In this document: positions 1-8,453 of the stretch, in pieces
How the letters are laid out: the number at the start of each line of letters is the position of its first letter
Numbering within the stretch: position 1 is the stretch's first letter
Origin: Streptomyces sp. TP-A0356
GTDB lineage: Bacteria; Actinomycetota; Actinomycetes; Streptomycetales; Streptomycetaceae
DNA: 64,000 nucleotides
Assembly: GCF_001417775.1 (NCBI RefSeq)
Contig: NZ_BBZJ01000013.1
Coordinates: 592,034 to 656,033 of the forward strand
Reading direction: 5' to 3'
The notes under the pieces: generated by a model
The model's input: the letters and a program-made list of their open reading frames with translations, nothing else
Database searches by the model: none
What the model was told of the DNA's origin: nothing
Position numbers and translations under genes: made by a program

Positions 1-1666
1 CGGCCGCCTCGGTGTCGTCCTCGACGAAGAGGAAGAAGTCCTTCAGGCCGTCGGTGAGCGGATGCTGCCCGGAGTTGATCCGATGCGCGTTCGTGACGAC
101 CCCGGACTGCTGGGCCTGGCGGAAGACACGGGTGAGGCGGACGGCGGGCAGCGGGCTCCCGTCGGCGAGCAGATCCCTGAGGACTTCCCCGGCGCCCACG
201 CTGGGCAACTGGTCGACGTCGCCGACGAAGAGGACGTGGGCGCCCGGCGGCACGGCCTTCACCAGCTTGTTGGCGAGCAGCAGGTCGAGCATGGACGCCT
301 CGTCGACGACGACCAGGTCCGCGTCGAGCGGGCGGTCCCTGTCGTAGGCCGCGTCGCCGCCGGGCTTGAGCTCCAGCAGCCGGTGGACGGTGGAGGCCTC
401 GGCCCCGGTCAGCTCGGACAGGCGTTTGGCGGCCCGGCCGGTGGGGGCGGCCAGTACCACCTTGGCCCGCTTGGCGCGGGCGAGTTCGACGATGGACCGC
501 ACGGTGAAGGACTTGCCGCAGCCGGGGCCTCCGGTCAGGACGGCGACCTTCTCGGTCAGGGCCAGTCGTACGGCCTCCTCCTGCTCGGGTGCCAGGTCGG
601 CTCCCGTACGTTTCTTCAGCCAGCTCAGCGCCTTGTCCCACGCCACGTCCCGGAAGGCGGGCATCCGGTCCTCGTCCGTACGCAGGAGCCGCAGCAGCTG
701 GGCGGAGAGGGAGAGTTCGGCGCGGTGGAAGGGGACGAGATAGACGGCGGTGACGGGTTCGCCTCCGTCAGGTCCTGGGACCCTCTCCCGTACGACACCG
801 GGGTCGGACTCGTCATCCGGGGGTGCCGCGAGCTCGGCCAGGCACTCGATGACGAGCCCGGTGTCGACCTGGAGGAGCTTGACCGCGTCCGCGATGAGGC
901 GCTCCTCGGGCAGATAGCAGTGGCCCTGGTCGGCGGACTGCGACAGGGCGTACTGAAGGCCGGCCTTGACGCGCTCGGGGCTGTCGTGGGGGATGCCGAC
1001 GGACTGGGCGATGCGGTCGGCGGTCAGGAACCCGATGCCCCAGACGTCGGAGGCGAGGCGGTAGGGCTGGTTCTTGACGACGGAGATGGAGGCGTCGCCG
1101 TACTTCTTGTAGATGCGCACGGCGATGGAGGTGGACACCTGGACGGTCTGCAGGAAGAGCATGACCTCCTTGATCGCCTTCTGCTCCTCCCAGGCGTCGG
1201 CGATCTTCTTGGTCCGCTTCGGGCCGAGCCCGGGAACCTCGATGAGCCGCTTGGGCTCCTCCTCGATGATCTTGAGAGTGTCCAGGCCGAAGTGCTGGGT
1301 GATGCGGTCGGCGAAGACGGGGCCGATGCCCTTGACGAGACCGGAGCCGAGATAGCGGCGGATGCCCTGGACCGTGGCCGGGAGGACCGTCGTGTAGTTC
1401 TCCACGGTGAACTGCTTGCCGTACTGCGGATGGGAGCCCCAGCGCCCCTCCATCCTCAGCGCCTCCCCCACCTGGGCACCGAGGAGCGCGCCGACGACGG
1501 TGAGCAGATCTCCGGCGCCGCGGCCGGTGTCGACCCGGGCGACCGTGTATCCGTTCTCCTCGTTGGCGTACGTGATCCGTTCGAGCACGCCTTCCAGCAC
1601 GGCCAGACGCCGCTCTCCGGTACCCGCCTGCCCTGCCTGCCCCGCCCGACTCGCCTCCTGGGTCAT
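1..1666 (-). CDS. RecD-like (RecD2 type) ATP-dependent DNA helicase, 5' part only
   Basis: About 555 N-terminal residues are visible; the gene continues past the left edge, so the end of the helicase domain is missing. Translation from the ATG at 1666 is open throughout. It shows a helix-hairpin-helix-like stretch near residue 142 (VPGLGPKRTKKIADAW), Walker A GGPGCGKS near 379, Walker B DEASM near 454, GDVDQLPSVG near 483 and FRQAQQSG near 515. These are SF1B RecD2 motifs. The family unwinds DNA 5'-3' without RecBC; a role in replication or repair is inferred. The family in Streptomyces is usually about 730-750 residues. The start follows a 70-bp gap from the WXG100-like gene on the same strand. 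Confidence 0.92.
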   Translation of the reverse strand, partial: MTQEASRAGQAGQAGTGERRLAVLEGVLERITYANEENGYTVARVDTGRGAGDLLTVVGALLGAQVGEALRMEGRWGSHPQYGKQFTVENYTTVLPATVQGIRRYLGSGLVKGIGPVFADRITQHFGLDTLKIIEEEPKRLIEVPGLGPKRTKKIADAWEEQKAIKEVMLFLQTVQVSTSIAVRIYKKYGDASISVVKNQPYRLASDVWGIGFLTADRIAQSVGIPHDSPERVKAGLQYALSQSADQGHCYLPEERLIADAVKLLQVDTGLVIECLAELAAPPDDESDPGVVRERVPGPDGGEPVTAVYLVPFHRAELSLSAQLLRLLRTDEDRMPAFRDVAWDKALSWLKKRTGADLAPEQEEAVRLALTEKVAVLTGGPGCGKSFTVRSIVELARAKRAKVVLAAPTGRAAKRLSELTGAEASTVHRLLELKPGGDAAYDRDRPLDADLVVVDEASMLDLLLANKLVKAVPPGAHVLFVGDVDQLPSVGAGEVLRDLLADGSPLPAVRLTRVFRQAQQSGVVTNAHRINSGQHPLTDGLKDFFLFVEDDTEAA

Positions 1667-1739
1667 GATCCGACGCTACCGCCGGGGACTGACAGGCGGG
1701 GCGGAGTGGGGCCCACACCGCCACCGGACACAGCGACGC

Positions 1740-2066
1740 TCAGCGGAACCGCGCCCCGTCGAAGTTCGCCGCCCCCATCTGACGCCGCGCGTTCTCACCC
1801 TGCTCCTGGTCACCCGACCCGAACGCCGACTCCATCCCCGACTGACCGCCCAAGATCGCCGCCAGCGAACCGTTCAGCTCCTTCGCGATCCCGTCCGCCC
1901 GCGCCTTGAACTGATCGAACGCCACCCGGCCCGCACCGTGGAACTTCCCCTCCAACGGCTCCGCCGCCTGCGCCAACCGATGCACCAGCGACCCCAGATC
2001 GCTACTCGACCCACGCGAGTCCTTCATCAACGTCGACAGGGTCTGCGCCCCCATGTCGAACCTCAT
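1740..2066 (-). CDS. WXG100/ESAT-6-like small helical protein
   Basis: A 108-residue Gly/Ala-rich, apparently all-helical protein starting MRFDMGAQTL. The central turn that is W-x-G in classical ESAT-6/WXG100 proteins reads F-H-G (KFHGAGRVAFDQF, about residues 41-53), which still fits the hairpin layout, followed by a second helix and a Gln/Gly-rich tail. WXG100 proteins are dimeric type VII secretion substrates. No EccC or other ESX component is in this window, so secretion is inferred from family membership only. The RecD-like gene starts 73 bp downstream on the same strand. Assignment rests on size, fold pattern and the hairpin motif. Confidence 0.7.
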   Translation of the reverse strand: MRFDMGAQTLSTLMKDSRGSSSDLGSLVHRLAQAAEPLEGKFHGAGRVAFDQFKARADGIAKELNGSLAAILGGQSGMESAFGSGDQEQGENARRQMGAANFDGARFR

Positions 2067-2250
2067 GTTGCCTCCCCCTGTGGCGAGTTGACCTCACCGA
2101 ACGATTCCGCACCCACCATGTTCACGGCCGCTCGTCACACCCGCAACCACCTGACGGCACAGCCCAGCCACGGCATTCCGCTCGTCCGAGCACGCTTCGG
2201 CACGCCAGGTCACAATCGGGTCTCGTCCCGGCAGACCCCTTGTCTCACCC

Positions 2251-2298
2251 TCGTGTAATCGATTCCAATCCTCCGTGTCGATCGTGTAAACGATTCCA
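2251..2298. promoter_or_regulatory. Two direct-repeat LacI-type operators upstream of lacI-rbs
   Basis: TCGTGTAATCGATTCCA (2251-2267) and TCGTGTAAACGATTCCA (2282-2298) differ at one base and start 31 bp apart, about three helical turns. Each has the central CG of LacI-family operators. They lie 40-87 bp upstream of the lacI start, so autoregulation of the ribose operon by its first gene is likely. Possible cooperative binding on one DNA face is inference. Confidence 0.7.
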
Positions 2299-2337
2299 CG
2301 ACTCACATACCGGACTCACAAGGAGGTGATCCCGGCG

Positions 2338-3390
2338 ATGGCGAGCATCAAGGACGTCGCCGCCGAGGCGGGTGTATCCGTCGCCACGGTGTCGCGCGTC
2401 CTGAACGACCACCCGTCGGTCAGCGCCGACGCGCGCAGCCGCGTACGGGCCGCCGTCGAGGCGCTGGGCTACCGCCCTAACGCCGTCGCCAGGTCCCTGC
2501 GCACCGACCAGACCCGCACCCTCGGCCTGGTCATCAGCGACGTGCTGAACCCGTACTTCACCCACCTGGCCCGCTCCGTCGAGGAGGAGGCCCGCGCGCT
2601 CGACTACAGCGTGATCATCGGCAACGCCGACGAGCGGCCCGATCTCCAGGACCACCATGTCCGGACCCTGCTGGACCGGCGGATCGACGGGCTGCTGGTC
2701 TCCCCGACCGACGGCGGCTCCCCGCTCATGCTGGACGCCGCGCGGGCCGGCACCCCCATGGTCTTCGTCGACCGGTGGATCGCGGGCGTCGACGTACCCG
2801 TCGTACGCGCCGACGGACGCGCCGCGATCCGCGACCTCGTCGCCCATCTGCACGGGCTCGGGCACCGGCGGCTCGCGATCATCGCGGGACCCGCGGCGAC
2901 CACGACCGGCCGAGAGCGCGTCGAGGCCTTCCGCCAGGCCATGGGCGAGTACGAGCTTCCCCTCCCGGACGCCTACACAGGCCAGGGCGACTTCCAGGCC
3001 GAGAGCGGGCGCCGGGCCACCGAGCGGTTCCTGGACCTCGCCGAGCCGCCCGAGGTCGTGTTCGCGGCCGACAACCTGATGGCGCTCGGCGCGCTGGACG
3101 CCGTCCGCGCGCGCGGGTTGCGGGTTCCGGACGACATCGCGCTCGCCGCGTTCGACGACATCCCGTGGTTCGTGCACACCGATCCGCCGGTCACCGCGAT
3201 CGCCCAGCCCACGGCCGAGCTGGGGCGCGCCGCCGTACGCGCGCTGGTCGACCGCATCGAGGGGCGGCCCCCCAAGTCCGTCACCCTCCCCGCCCATCTC
3301 GTCGTACGCCGCTCGTGCGGCGAGCCCGCTCCCCAGGAGCCCTCGGCCCCCGGGCAGCCGTCCCTCGTAACGAACAGGAGCAAGCCGTGA
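2338..3390 (+). CDS. LacI-family transcriptional regulator of the ribose operon
   Basis: 350 residues. The N-terminal HTH is classic (MASIKDVAAEAGVSVATVSR, then VLN hinge), followed by a periplasmic-binding-protein-like effector domain, matching the usual LacI length of 330-350. I chose the ATG at 2338 because an extended Shine-Dalgarno, AAGGAGGTGATC at 2320-2331, sits just upstream; the in-frame GTG at 2326 lies inside that site. It overlaps the downstream ATPase gene by 3 bp. Being first in the operon with two operator repeats before it, it most likely represses rbsA-rbsCB-rbsK-rbsD until ribose or a derivative binds. Effector identity is inferred from the neighbours. Confidence 0.93.
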   Translation: MASIKDVAAEAGVSVATVSRVLNDHPSVSADARSRVRAAVEALGYRPNAVARSLRTDQTRTLGLVISDVLNPYFTHLARSVEEEARALDYSVIIGNADERPDLQDHHVRTLLDRRIDGLLVSPTDGGSPLMLDAARAGTPMVFVDRWIAGVDVPVVRADGRAAIRDLVAHLHGLGHRRLAIIAGPAATTTGRERVEAFRQAMGEYELPLPDAYTGQGDFQAESGRRATERFLDLAEPPEVVFAADNLMALGALDAVRARGLRVPDDIALAAFDDIPWFVHTDPPVTAIAQPTAELGRAAVRALVDRIEGRPPKSVTLPAHLVVRRSCGEPAPQEPSAPGQPSLVTNRSKP

Positions 3391-4916
3391 GCAACCCGGA
3401 CGAGTTGCTGCGCATCGAAGGCATACGCAAGACCTTCCCCGGCGTGGTCGCGCTCGATGGCGTCGACTTCGACCTGCGCCGGGCTGAGGTGCACGTGCTG
3501 CTCGGTGAGAACGGCGCGGGCAAGAGCACCCTCATCAAGATGCTCTCCGGCGCCTACCGCCCCGACGCGGGGCGGATCGTGGTCGGCGGCGCGGAGGTGC
3601 GCATCCACGGTGCGCAGGACTCCGAGCGCCTCGGGATCGCCACCATCTACCAGGAGTTCAACCTGGTTCCCGACCTGACCGTCGCCGAGAACATCTTCCT
3701 GGGCCGCCAGCCGCGCCGCTTCGGCATGATCGACCGGAAGAGGATGGAGGCGGACGCCGCCGAACTCCTCGAACGCGTCGGCGTGCACGTGTCCCCCCGC
3801 GCGCGGGTGCGTGAACTGGGCATCGCACGGCTGCAGATGGTGGAGATCGCCAAGGCCCTCAGCCTCGACGCGCGCGTGCTCATCATGGACGAGCCGACGG
3901 CCGTGCTCACCTCCGAAGAGGTCGAGAAGCTGTTCGCCATCGTGCGCAGGCTGCGCGAGGACGGCGTGGGGATCGTCTTCATCACCCATCATCTGGAGGA
4001 GATCGCCGCCCTCGGGGACCGCGTCACCGTCATTCGTGACGGGCGCAGCGTCGGGCAGGTGCCCGCCTCCACGCCCGAGGACGAGCTCGTGCGGCTCATG
4101 GTGGGGCGGTCGATCGAGCAGCAGTACCCCCGCACGCGCCCCGAGACGGGCGCCGCGCTGCTCACTGTCGAGGGGCTCTCCCGGGACGGGATCTTCCACG
4201 ATGTGTCGTTCGAGGTGCGGGCCGGTGAGGTCGTCGGCATCGCGGGGCTCGTGGGCGCCGGGCGAACGGAGGTCGTGCGCGCCGTGTTCGGCGCCGATCC
4301 CTACGACCGGGGAGCCGTGCGGGTCGCCGGAGCCGAGGTGCGCCGGCACGACGTGAACGCCGCGATGGACGCCGGGATCGGGCTCGTGCCGGAGGACCGC
4401 AAGGGCCAGGGGCTCGTTCTGGACGCGTCCGTCGAGGAGAACCTGGGGCTCGTGACCCTGCGGGCCGCCACCCGCGGCGGACTGGTCGACCGCAAGGGGC
4501 AGCGGGCCGCCGCGGCCGGGGTGGCCGAGCGGCTCGGCGTGCGGATGGCCGGGCTCGGCCAGCACGTGCGCACGCTCTCCGGCGGCAACCAGCAGAAGGT
4601 CGTCATCGGCAAGTGGCTGCTGGCGAACACCAAGGTGCTGATCCTCGACGAGCCGACGCGCGGCATCGACGTCGGTGCCAAGGTCGAGATCTACCAGCTG
4701 ATCAACGAACTCACGGCCGCGGGCGCCGCCGTCCTGATGATCTCCAGCGATCTTCCCGAGGTGCTCGGCATGAGCGACCGGGTGCTGGTGATGGCCCAGG
4801 GCCGGATCGCGGGCGAACTGACCGCCGACGAGGCGACCCAGGACTCCGTCATGGCGCTCGCCGTCAGCACACCCACCATGTCTGTCGACGAAACGGAGGC
4901 CACCCGTGGCCACTGA
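3387..4916 (+). CDS. rbsA: Ribose-type sugar ABC transporter, tandem ATPase subunit RbsA
   Basis: 509 residues with two ABC ATPase domains, as in sugar importers of the RbsA/MglA/XylG class. Domain 1 has Walker A GENGAGKST (about 39-47) and VLIMDEPTAVL with a divergent signature (LGIARLQMVEIAKAL). Domain 2 has a degenerate Walker A (GLVGAGRTE), signature LSGGNQQK and VLILDEPTRGIDVG. That asymmetry is normal in the family. The GTG at 3387 overlaps the lacI stop and follows an AACAGGAG site. The 3' end overlaps the permease gene by 11 bp, so the two are translationally coupled. Ribose specificity is inferred from rbsK and rbsD downstream. Confidence 0.93.
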   Translation: MSNPDELLRIEGIRKTFPGVVALDGVDFDLRRAEVHVLLGENGAGKSTLIKMLSGAYRPDAGRIVVGGAEVRIHGAQDSERLGIATIYQEFNLVPDLTVAENIFLGRQPRRFGMIDRKRMEADAAELLERVGVHVSPRARVRELGIARLQMVEIAKALSLDARVLIMDEPTAVLTSEEVEKLFAIVRRLREDGVGIVFITHHLEEIAALGDRVTVIRDGRSVGQVPASTPEDELVRLMVGRSIEQQYPRTRPETGAALLTVEGLSRDGIFHDVSFEVRAGEVVGIAGLVGAGRTEVVRAVFGADPYDRGAVRVAGAEVRRHDVNAAMDAGIGLVPEDRKGQGLVLDASVEENLGLVTLRAATRGGLVDRKGQRAAAAGVAERLGVRMAGLGQHVRTLSGGNQQKVVIGKWLLANTKVLILDEPTRGIDVGAKVEIYQLINELTAAGAAVLMISSDLPEVLGMSDRVLVMAQGRIAGELTADEATQDSVMALAVSTPTMSVDETEATRGH

Positions 4917-6852
4917 CACGCTCAAGAGCACAGCGGGCGCCGGTGGCGCCGGGGGGATTCGCCGCCTCCTGCTCGACAACGGCGCGCTCACCGCCCTCAT
5001 CGTCCTCGTCGTCGGCATGTCGGCGCTGTCCGGCGACTTCCTGACGACGGACAACCTCCTCAACATCGGCGTGCAGGCGGCCGTGACCGCCATCCTCGCC
5101 TTCGGCGTCACCTTCGTGATCGTCTCCGCGGGCATCGACCTGTCGGTGGGGTCGGTCGCCACGCTGTCGGCCACCGTCCTCGCCTGGAGCGCCACCTCGG
5201 CGGGCGTCCCGGTCGCGACAGCCGTGCTCCTCGCGATCGCCACGGGTCTCACCTGCGGTCTCGTCAACGGCATCCTGATCTCGTACGGGAAGCTGCCGCC
5301 GTTCATCGCGACGCTCGCCATGCTGTCGGTCGGCCGCGGTCTGTCGCTGGTCATCTCGCAGGGTTCCCCGATCGCGTTGCCCTCCTCCGTCTCGCACCTC
5401 GGTGACACGCTGGGCGGCTGGCTGCCCGTGCCGGTTCTGGTCATGGTCGTCATGGGCCTGATCACCGCGTTCGTGCTGGGCCGTACGTACGTCGGCCGCT
5501 CGATGTACGCGATCGGCGGCAACGAGGAGGCGGCGCGGCTGTCGGGTCTGCGGGTGAAGAGGCAGAAGCTCGCGATCTACGCCCTGTCGGGTCTGTTCGC
5601 CGCGGCCGCGGGCATCGTGCTCGCCGCGCGGCTGTCCTCCGCGCAGCCGCAGGCCGCGAACGGCTATGAGCTGGACGCGATCGCCGCGGTCGTCATCGGC
5701 GGCGCCTCCCTCGCGGGCGGCACGGGCAAGGCGTCGGGCACGCTGATCGGCGCACTGATCCTGGCGGTGCTGCGCAACGGCCTCAACCTCCTTTCGGTGT
5801 CGGCGTTCTGGCAGCAGGTCGTCATCGGTGTCGTGATCGCGCTCGCGGTGCTGCTGGACACCGTGCGGCGCAAGGCGGGGGCCACGCCTGTGGCCGCCGG
5901 CACCTCTCCGGGCGGCAAGGGCAAGCAGGCGGTGACGTACGTGCTGGCCGCCGTGGTCGCGGCGGCCGTGGTGGGCGCGATGTCCTTCCTGCACGGCGGC
6001 TCCTCGTCCGCGACGCCGAAGGTGGGCCTGTCGCTGTCGACCCTCAACAACCCGTTCTTCGTGCAGATCAAGTCGGGCGCGCAGCAGGAGGCGAAGAAGC
6101 TGGGCGTCGACCTGACCGTCACGGACGCGCAGAACGACGCCTCGCAGCAGGCCAACCAGCTGCAGAACTTCACCAGTTCGGGGCTTGGGTCGATCATCGT
6201 CAACCCGGTGGACTCGGACGCGGCGGGCCCCGCGGTGCGGGCCGCGAACAAGGCCGGCATCCCCGTCGTGGGCGTGGACCGCGGCGTCAACAAGGCGAAG
6301 ACGGCCGCGCTGGTCGCCTCCGACAACATCGAGGGCGGCAGGCTGGGAGCCAAGGCGCTGGCCGAGAAGCTGGGCGGCAAGGGCAGGATCGTGATCCTGC
6401 AGGGCCTGGCCGGCACGTCCGCCAGCCGTGAGCGCGGCGCGGGCTTCGAGGAGGGCCTGAAGGCCTACCCGGGCATCCAGGTGGTGGCCAAGCAGCCCGC
6501 GGACTTCGACCGCACCAAGGGCCTCGACGTGATGACGAACCTGCTCCAGGCCCACCCGGACGTCCAGGGCGTCTTCGCCGAGAACGACGAGATGGCGCTC
6601 GGCGCGATCAAGGCGCTCGGCTCCAAGGCCGGCACATCGGTCCAGGTCGTCGGCTTCGACGGCACGCCCGACGGGCTGACCGCGGTCAAGGCGGGCACGC
6701 TGTACGCGTCGGTCGCGCAGCAGCCGACGCAGTTGGGGCGGATCGCGGTGGAGAACGCGCTGCGGGCCGCCCAGGGCAAGAAGGTCGAGGCGACGGTGAA
6801 GGTTCCGGTGAAGGTGGTCACGAAGGAGAACGTGGCCGGGTTCAGCGGCTGA
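4906..6852 (+). CDS. Natural fusion of ribose-type ABC permease (RbsC) and sugar-binding protein (RbsB)
   Basis: 648 residues, twice the length of an ordinary RbsC. Residues about 20-325 are the multi-spanning permease (GIDLSVGSVATLSATVLAW; GGASLAGGTGKASGTLIGA loop). A charged linker follows, then one further membrane helix near 342-362 (VTYVLAAVVAAAVVGAMSF), then a complete periplasmic-binding domain from about 373 (KVGLSLSTLNNPFF) to the end. The extra helix should place the binding domain outside the membrane, tethered to its own permease and replacing a lipoprotein RbsB. No separate binding-protein gene occurs in the operon, which supports the fusion being functional. Translation is coupled to rbsA by an 11-bp overlap. 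Confidence 0.92.
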   Translation: MATDTLKSTAGAGGAGGIRRLLLDNGALTALIVLVVGMSALSGDFLTTDNLLNIGVQAAVTAILAFGVTFVIVSAGIDLSVGSVATLSATVLAWSATSAGVPVATAVLLAIATGLTCGLVNGILISYGKLPPFIATLAMLSVGRGLSLVISQGSPIALPSSVSHLGDTLGGWLPVPVLVMVVMGLITAFVLGRTYVGRSMYAIGGNEEAARLSGLRVKRQKLAIYALSGLFAAAAGIVLAARLSSAQPQAANGYELDAIAAVVIGGASLAGGTGKASGTLIGALILAVLRNGLNLLSVSAFWQQVVIGVVIALAVLLDTVRRKAGATPVAAGTSPGGKGKQAVTYVLAAVVAAAVVGAMSFLHGGSSSATPKVGLSLSTLNNPFFVQIKSGAQQEAKKLGVDLTVTDAQNDASQQANQLQNFTSSGLGSIIVNPVDSDAAGPAVRAANKAGIPVVGVDRGVNKAKTAALVASDNIEGGRLGAKALAEKLGGKGRIVILQGLAGTSASRERGAGFEEGLKAYPGIQVVAKQPADFDRTKGLDVMTNLLQAHPDVQGVFAENDEMALGAIKALGSKAGTSVQVVGFDGTPDGLTAVKAGTLYASVAQQPTQLGRIAVENALRAAQGKKVEATVKVPVKVVTKENVAGFSG

Positions 6853-6879
6853 CCCCCGCGCCCTTCCGGCGCCACGTCG

Positions 6880-6907
6880 GTGGGCCGCGCAGCACCGCGC
6901 GGCCCAC
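6880..6907. terminator. Perfect 11-bp hairpin after the permease fusion gene
   Basis: GTGGGCCGCGC (6880-6890) pairs with GCGCGGCCCAC (6897-6907) around a 6-nt loop, 28 bp after the rbsCB stop. There is no U-tract, which is common in Streptomyces. It could be an intra-operon attenuating or RNA-stabilising hairpin between transporter and kinase genes rather than a full terminator. Confidence 0.5.
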
Positions 6908-6909
6908 TG

Positions 6910-6950
6910 CCGTGGCACCGGCTTCACCGCCGTGGCACCGGCTTCACCGC
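6910..6950. repeat. Perfect 20-bp tandem duplication before rbsK
   Basis: CGTGGCACCGGCTTCACCGC occurs at 6911-6930 and again, identically, at 6931-6950. Immediately after it come three GGATCC hexamers in 24 bp, two of them forming the palindrome GGATCCATGGATCC at 6956-6969. It is noncoding. An in-situ duplication is the simplest reading. Confidence 0.85.
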
Positions 6951-6994
6951 TGCAAGGATCCATGGATCCGTGGGGATCCGTTGGGAGACAGTTC

Positions 6995-7894
6995 ATGTAC
7001 GACTACGACCTTCTGGTCGTGGGCTCCGCCAACGCGGACCTGGTGATCGGGGTCGAGCGCCGGCCCGCGGCCGGGGAGACCGTGCTCGGCTCCGACCTGG
7101 TCGTCCACCCGGGTGGCAAGGGGGCGAACCAGGCGGTCGCCGCCGCCCGCCTCGGCGCCCGTACGGCGCTGCTGGCCCGGGTCGGCGACGATGCGCACGG
7201 CCGGCTGCTGCTGGACGCGCAACGCGAGGCGGGCGTCGACACTTCGGGGGTCCTGGTCGGCGGGGCGCCCACCGGGGTCGCGCTGATCACCGTCGATCCG
7301 TCGGGGGACAACAGCATCGTGGTCTCGCCAGGGGCCAACGGACGGCTCGCTCCGGAGGACGTACAGGCCGCGCACGGCCTTCTGCGCGCCTCCCGTGTGG
7401 TCTCGGCGCAGTTGGAGATCCCGCTGGAGACGGTCGTGGAGGTCGTACGGAACCTGCCGTCCGGCACCCGCTTCGTACTGAACCCGTCGCCGCCGCGGCC
7501 GCTGCCCGCCGAGGTGCTGGCGGCGTGCGACCCGCTGATCGTGAACGAGCACGAGGCGCGGGTCATCGCGGGGGGTGAGCTGGGCGGCTCGCCCGAGGAC
7601 CGGGCCGCCGCGCTGCTGGCGCTGGGCCCGCGCTCCGTCGTGGTGACGCTGGGCGCGGAGGGCGCGCTGGTCGCGACCGGCGAGGCCATGACCCGGGTCG
7701 CGTCCGTGAGGGTGGACGCGGTGGACACGACGGGTGCGGGCGACGCGTTCACGGCGGCGCTGGCCTGGCGGCTGGGCACGGGCTCGTCGCTGCCGGACGC
7801 GGCGGCGTACGCGGCGCGGGTGGGCGCGGCGGCGGTCACCCGCCCCGGGGCGCAGGAGTCCTTCCCGACGGCCGAGGAGGTCGGGGCCCTGTGA
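6995..7894 (+). CDS. rbsK: Ribokinase
   Basis: 299 residues, normal for a PfkB-family ribokinase that phosphorylates D-ribose to ribose 5-phosphate in the cytoplasm. Signature 1, GGKGANQAVAAARLG, begins near residue 39. Signature 2, DTTGAGDAFTAAL, is near residue 244 and contains the catalytic Asp of the GAGD turn. I chose the ATG at 6995 (MYDYDLLVVGSANADL) because GGGAGA lies about 7 nt upstream; earlier in-frame codons translate the repeat region. It overlaps rbsD by 4 bp. Position after a ribose-type transporter and before a ribose mutarotase makes ribose the likely substrate. Confidence 0.94.
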   Translation: MYDYDLLVVGSANADLVIGVERRPAAGETVLGSDLVVHPGGKGANQAVAAARLGARTALLARVGDDAHGRLLLDAQREAGVDTSGVLVGGAPTGVALITVDPSGDNSIVVSPGANGRLAPEDVQAAHGLLRASRVVSAQLEIPLETVVEVVRNLPSGTRFVLNPSPPRPLPAEVLAACDPLIVNEHEARVIAGGELGGSPEDRAAALLALGPRSVVVTLGAEGALVATGEAMTRVASVRVDAVDTTGAGDAFTAALAWRLGTGSSLPDAAAYAARVGAAAVTRPGAQESFPTAEEVGAL

Positions 7895-8280
7895 AGAAGG
7901 CGGGAATCCTGAACCGTCATCTCGCGGGCGCCCTCGCCGAGTTGGGGCACCGGGACGGGGTCCTGGTGTGCGACGTGGGCATGCCGATACCGGTGGGCCC
8001 GCGGGTGGTGGACCTGGCCTTCCGTGCCGGGGTGCCGTCCTTCGCCGAGGTCCTGGACGGTCTGCTGGACGAGCTGGTGGTGGAGGGCGCGACGGCGGCG
8101 CACGAGGTCCGCGACGCGAACCCCGAGGCGTCGTCCCTGCTGGACGCCCGCTTCCCGGATCTGGAACTGGTCCCGCACGAGAGGCTGAAGCGGATGACGG
8201 CCCGGGCGCGTCTGGTCGTCCGCACGGGTGAGGCCCGCCCGTACGCGAACGTGCTGCTGCGCTGTGGGGTCTTCTTCTGA
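7891..8280 (+). CDS. rbsD: D-ribose pyranase (mutarotase)
   Basis: 129 residues, close to the usual RbsD length of about 130-139. The N-terminus MKKAGILNRHLAGALAELGH is typical and His20 (ELGHRD) matches the catalytic His of the family; GMPIP and the C-terminal RTGEARPYANVLLRCG are also conserved. The enzyme interconverts beta-pyranose and beta-furanose ribose so that RbsK receives the furanose form. The GTG start at 7891 overlaps the rbsK stop (GTGA), so this is the last translationally coupled gene of the operon. A hairpin follows 20 bp after the stop. Confidence 0.93.
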   Translation: MKKAGILNRHLAGALAELGHRDGVLVCDVGMPIPVGPRVVDLAFRAGVPSFAEVLDGLLDELVVEGATAAHEVRDANPEASSLLDARFPDLELVPHERLKRMTARARLVVRTGEARPYANVLLRCGVFF

Positions 8281-8300
8281 CCCGGTGGCAGAGGCACTTC

Positions 8301-8330
8301 GAGGGGCCCGGTCCGTCGACCAGGCCCCTC
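8301..8330. terminator. Terminator hairpin between convergent rbsD and phosphoesterase genes
   Basis: GAGGGGCC (8301-8308) pairs with GGCCCCTC (8323-8330). An inner GGTC/GACC extends the stem after one mismatch, leaving a 4-nt loop. It lies between the rbs operon (plus) and the minus-strand phosphoesterase pair, so it may serve both. Confidence 0.6.
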
Positions 8331-8453
8331 GGCTCTCCCCTCCGGGTCAGAACCCCGCGATCCCCCCAGATCCCCTCCAGAAGTTCTGACGCCGTGTAGG
8401 ACACGCGCGGCGCCGAAAGGGTTGCACGGATCCCGCGGGTATGTGCCGCGCCG

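Noticed and set aside
2094..2306. 70-codon minus-strand frame upstream of lacI
   Set aside because: It overlaps both LacI operators and lacks a ribosome-binding site and any recognisable motif.
2973..5522. 849-codon minus-strand open frame across lacI, rbsA and rbsCB
   Set aside because: It is the antisense frame opened by high-GC codon bias; the composition is His/Arg/Asp-rich and no domain is recognisable, while the plus strand has full rbs genes.
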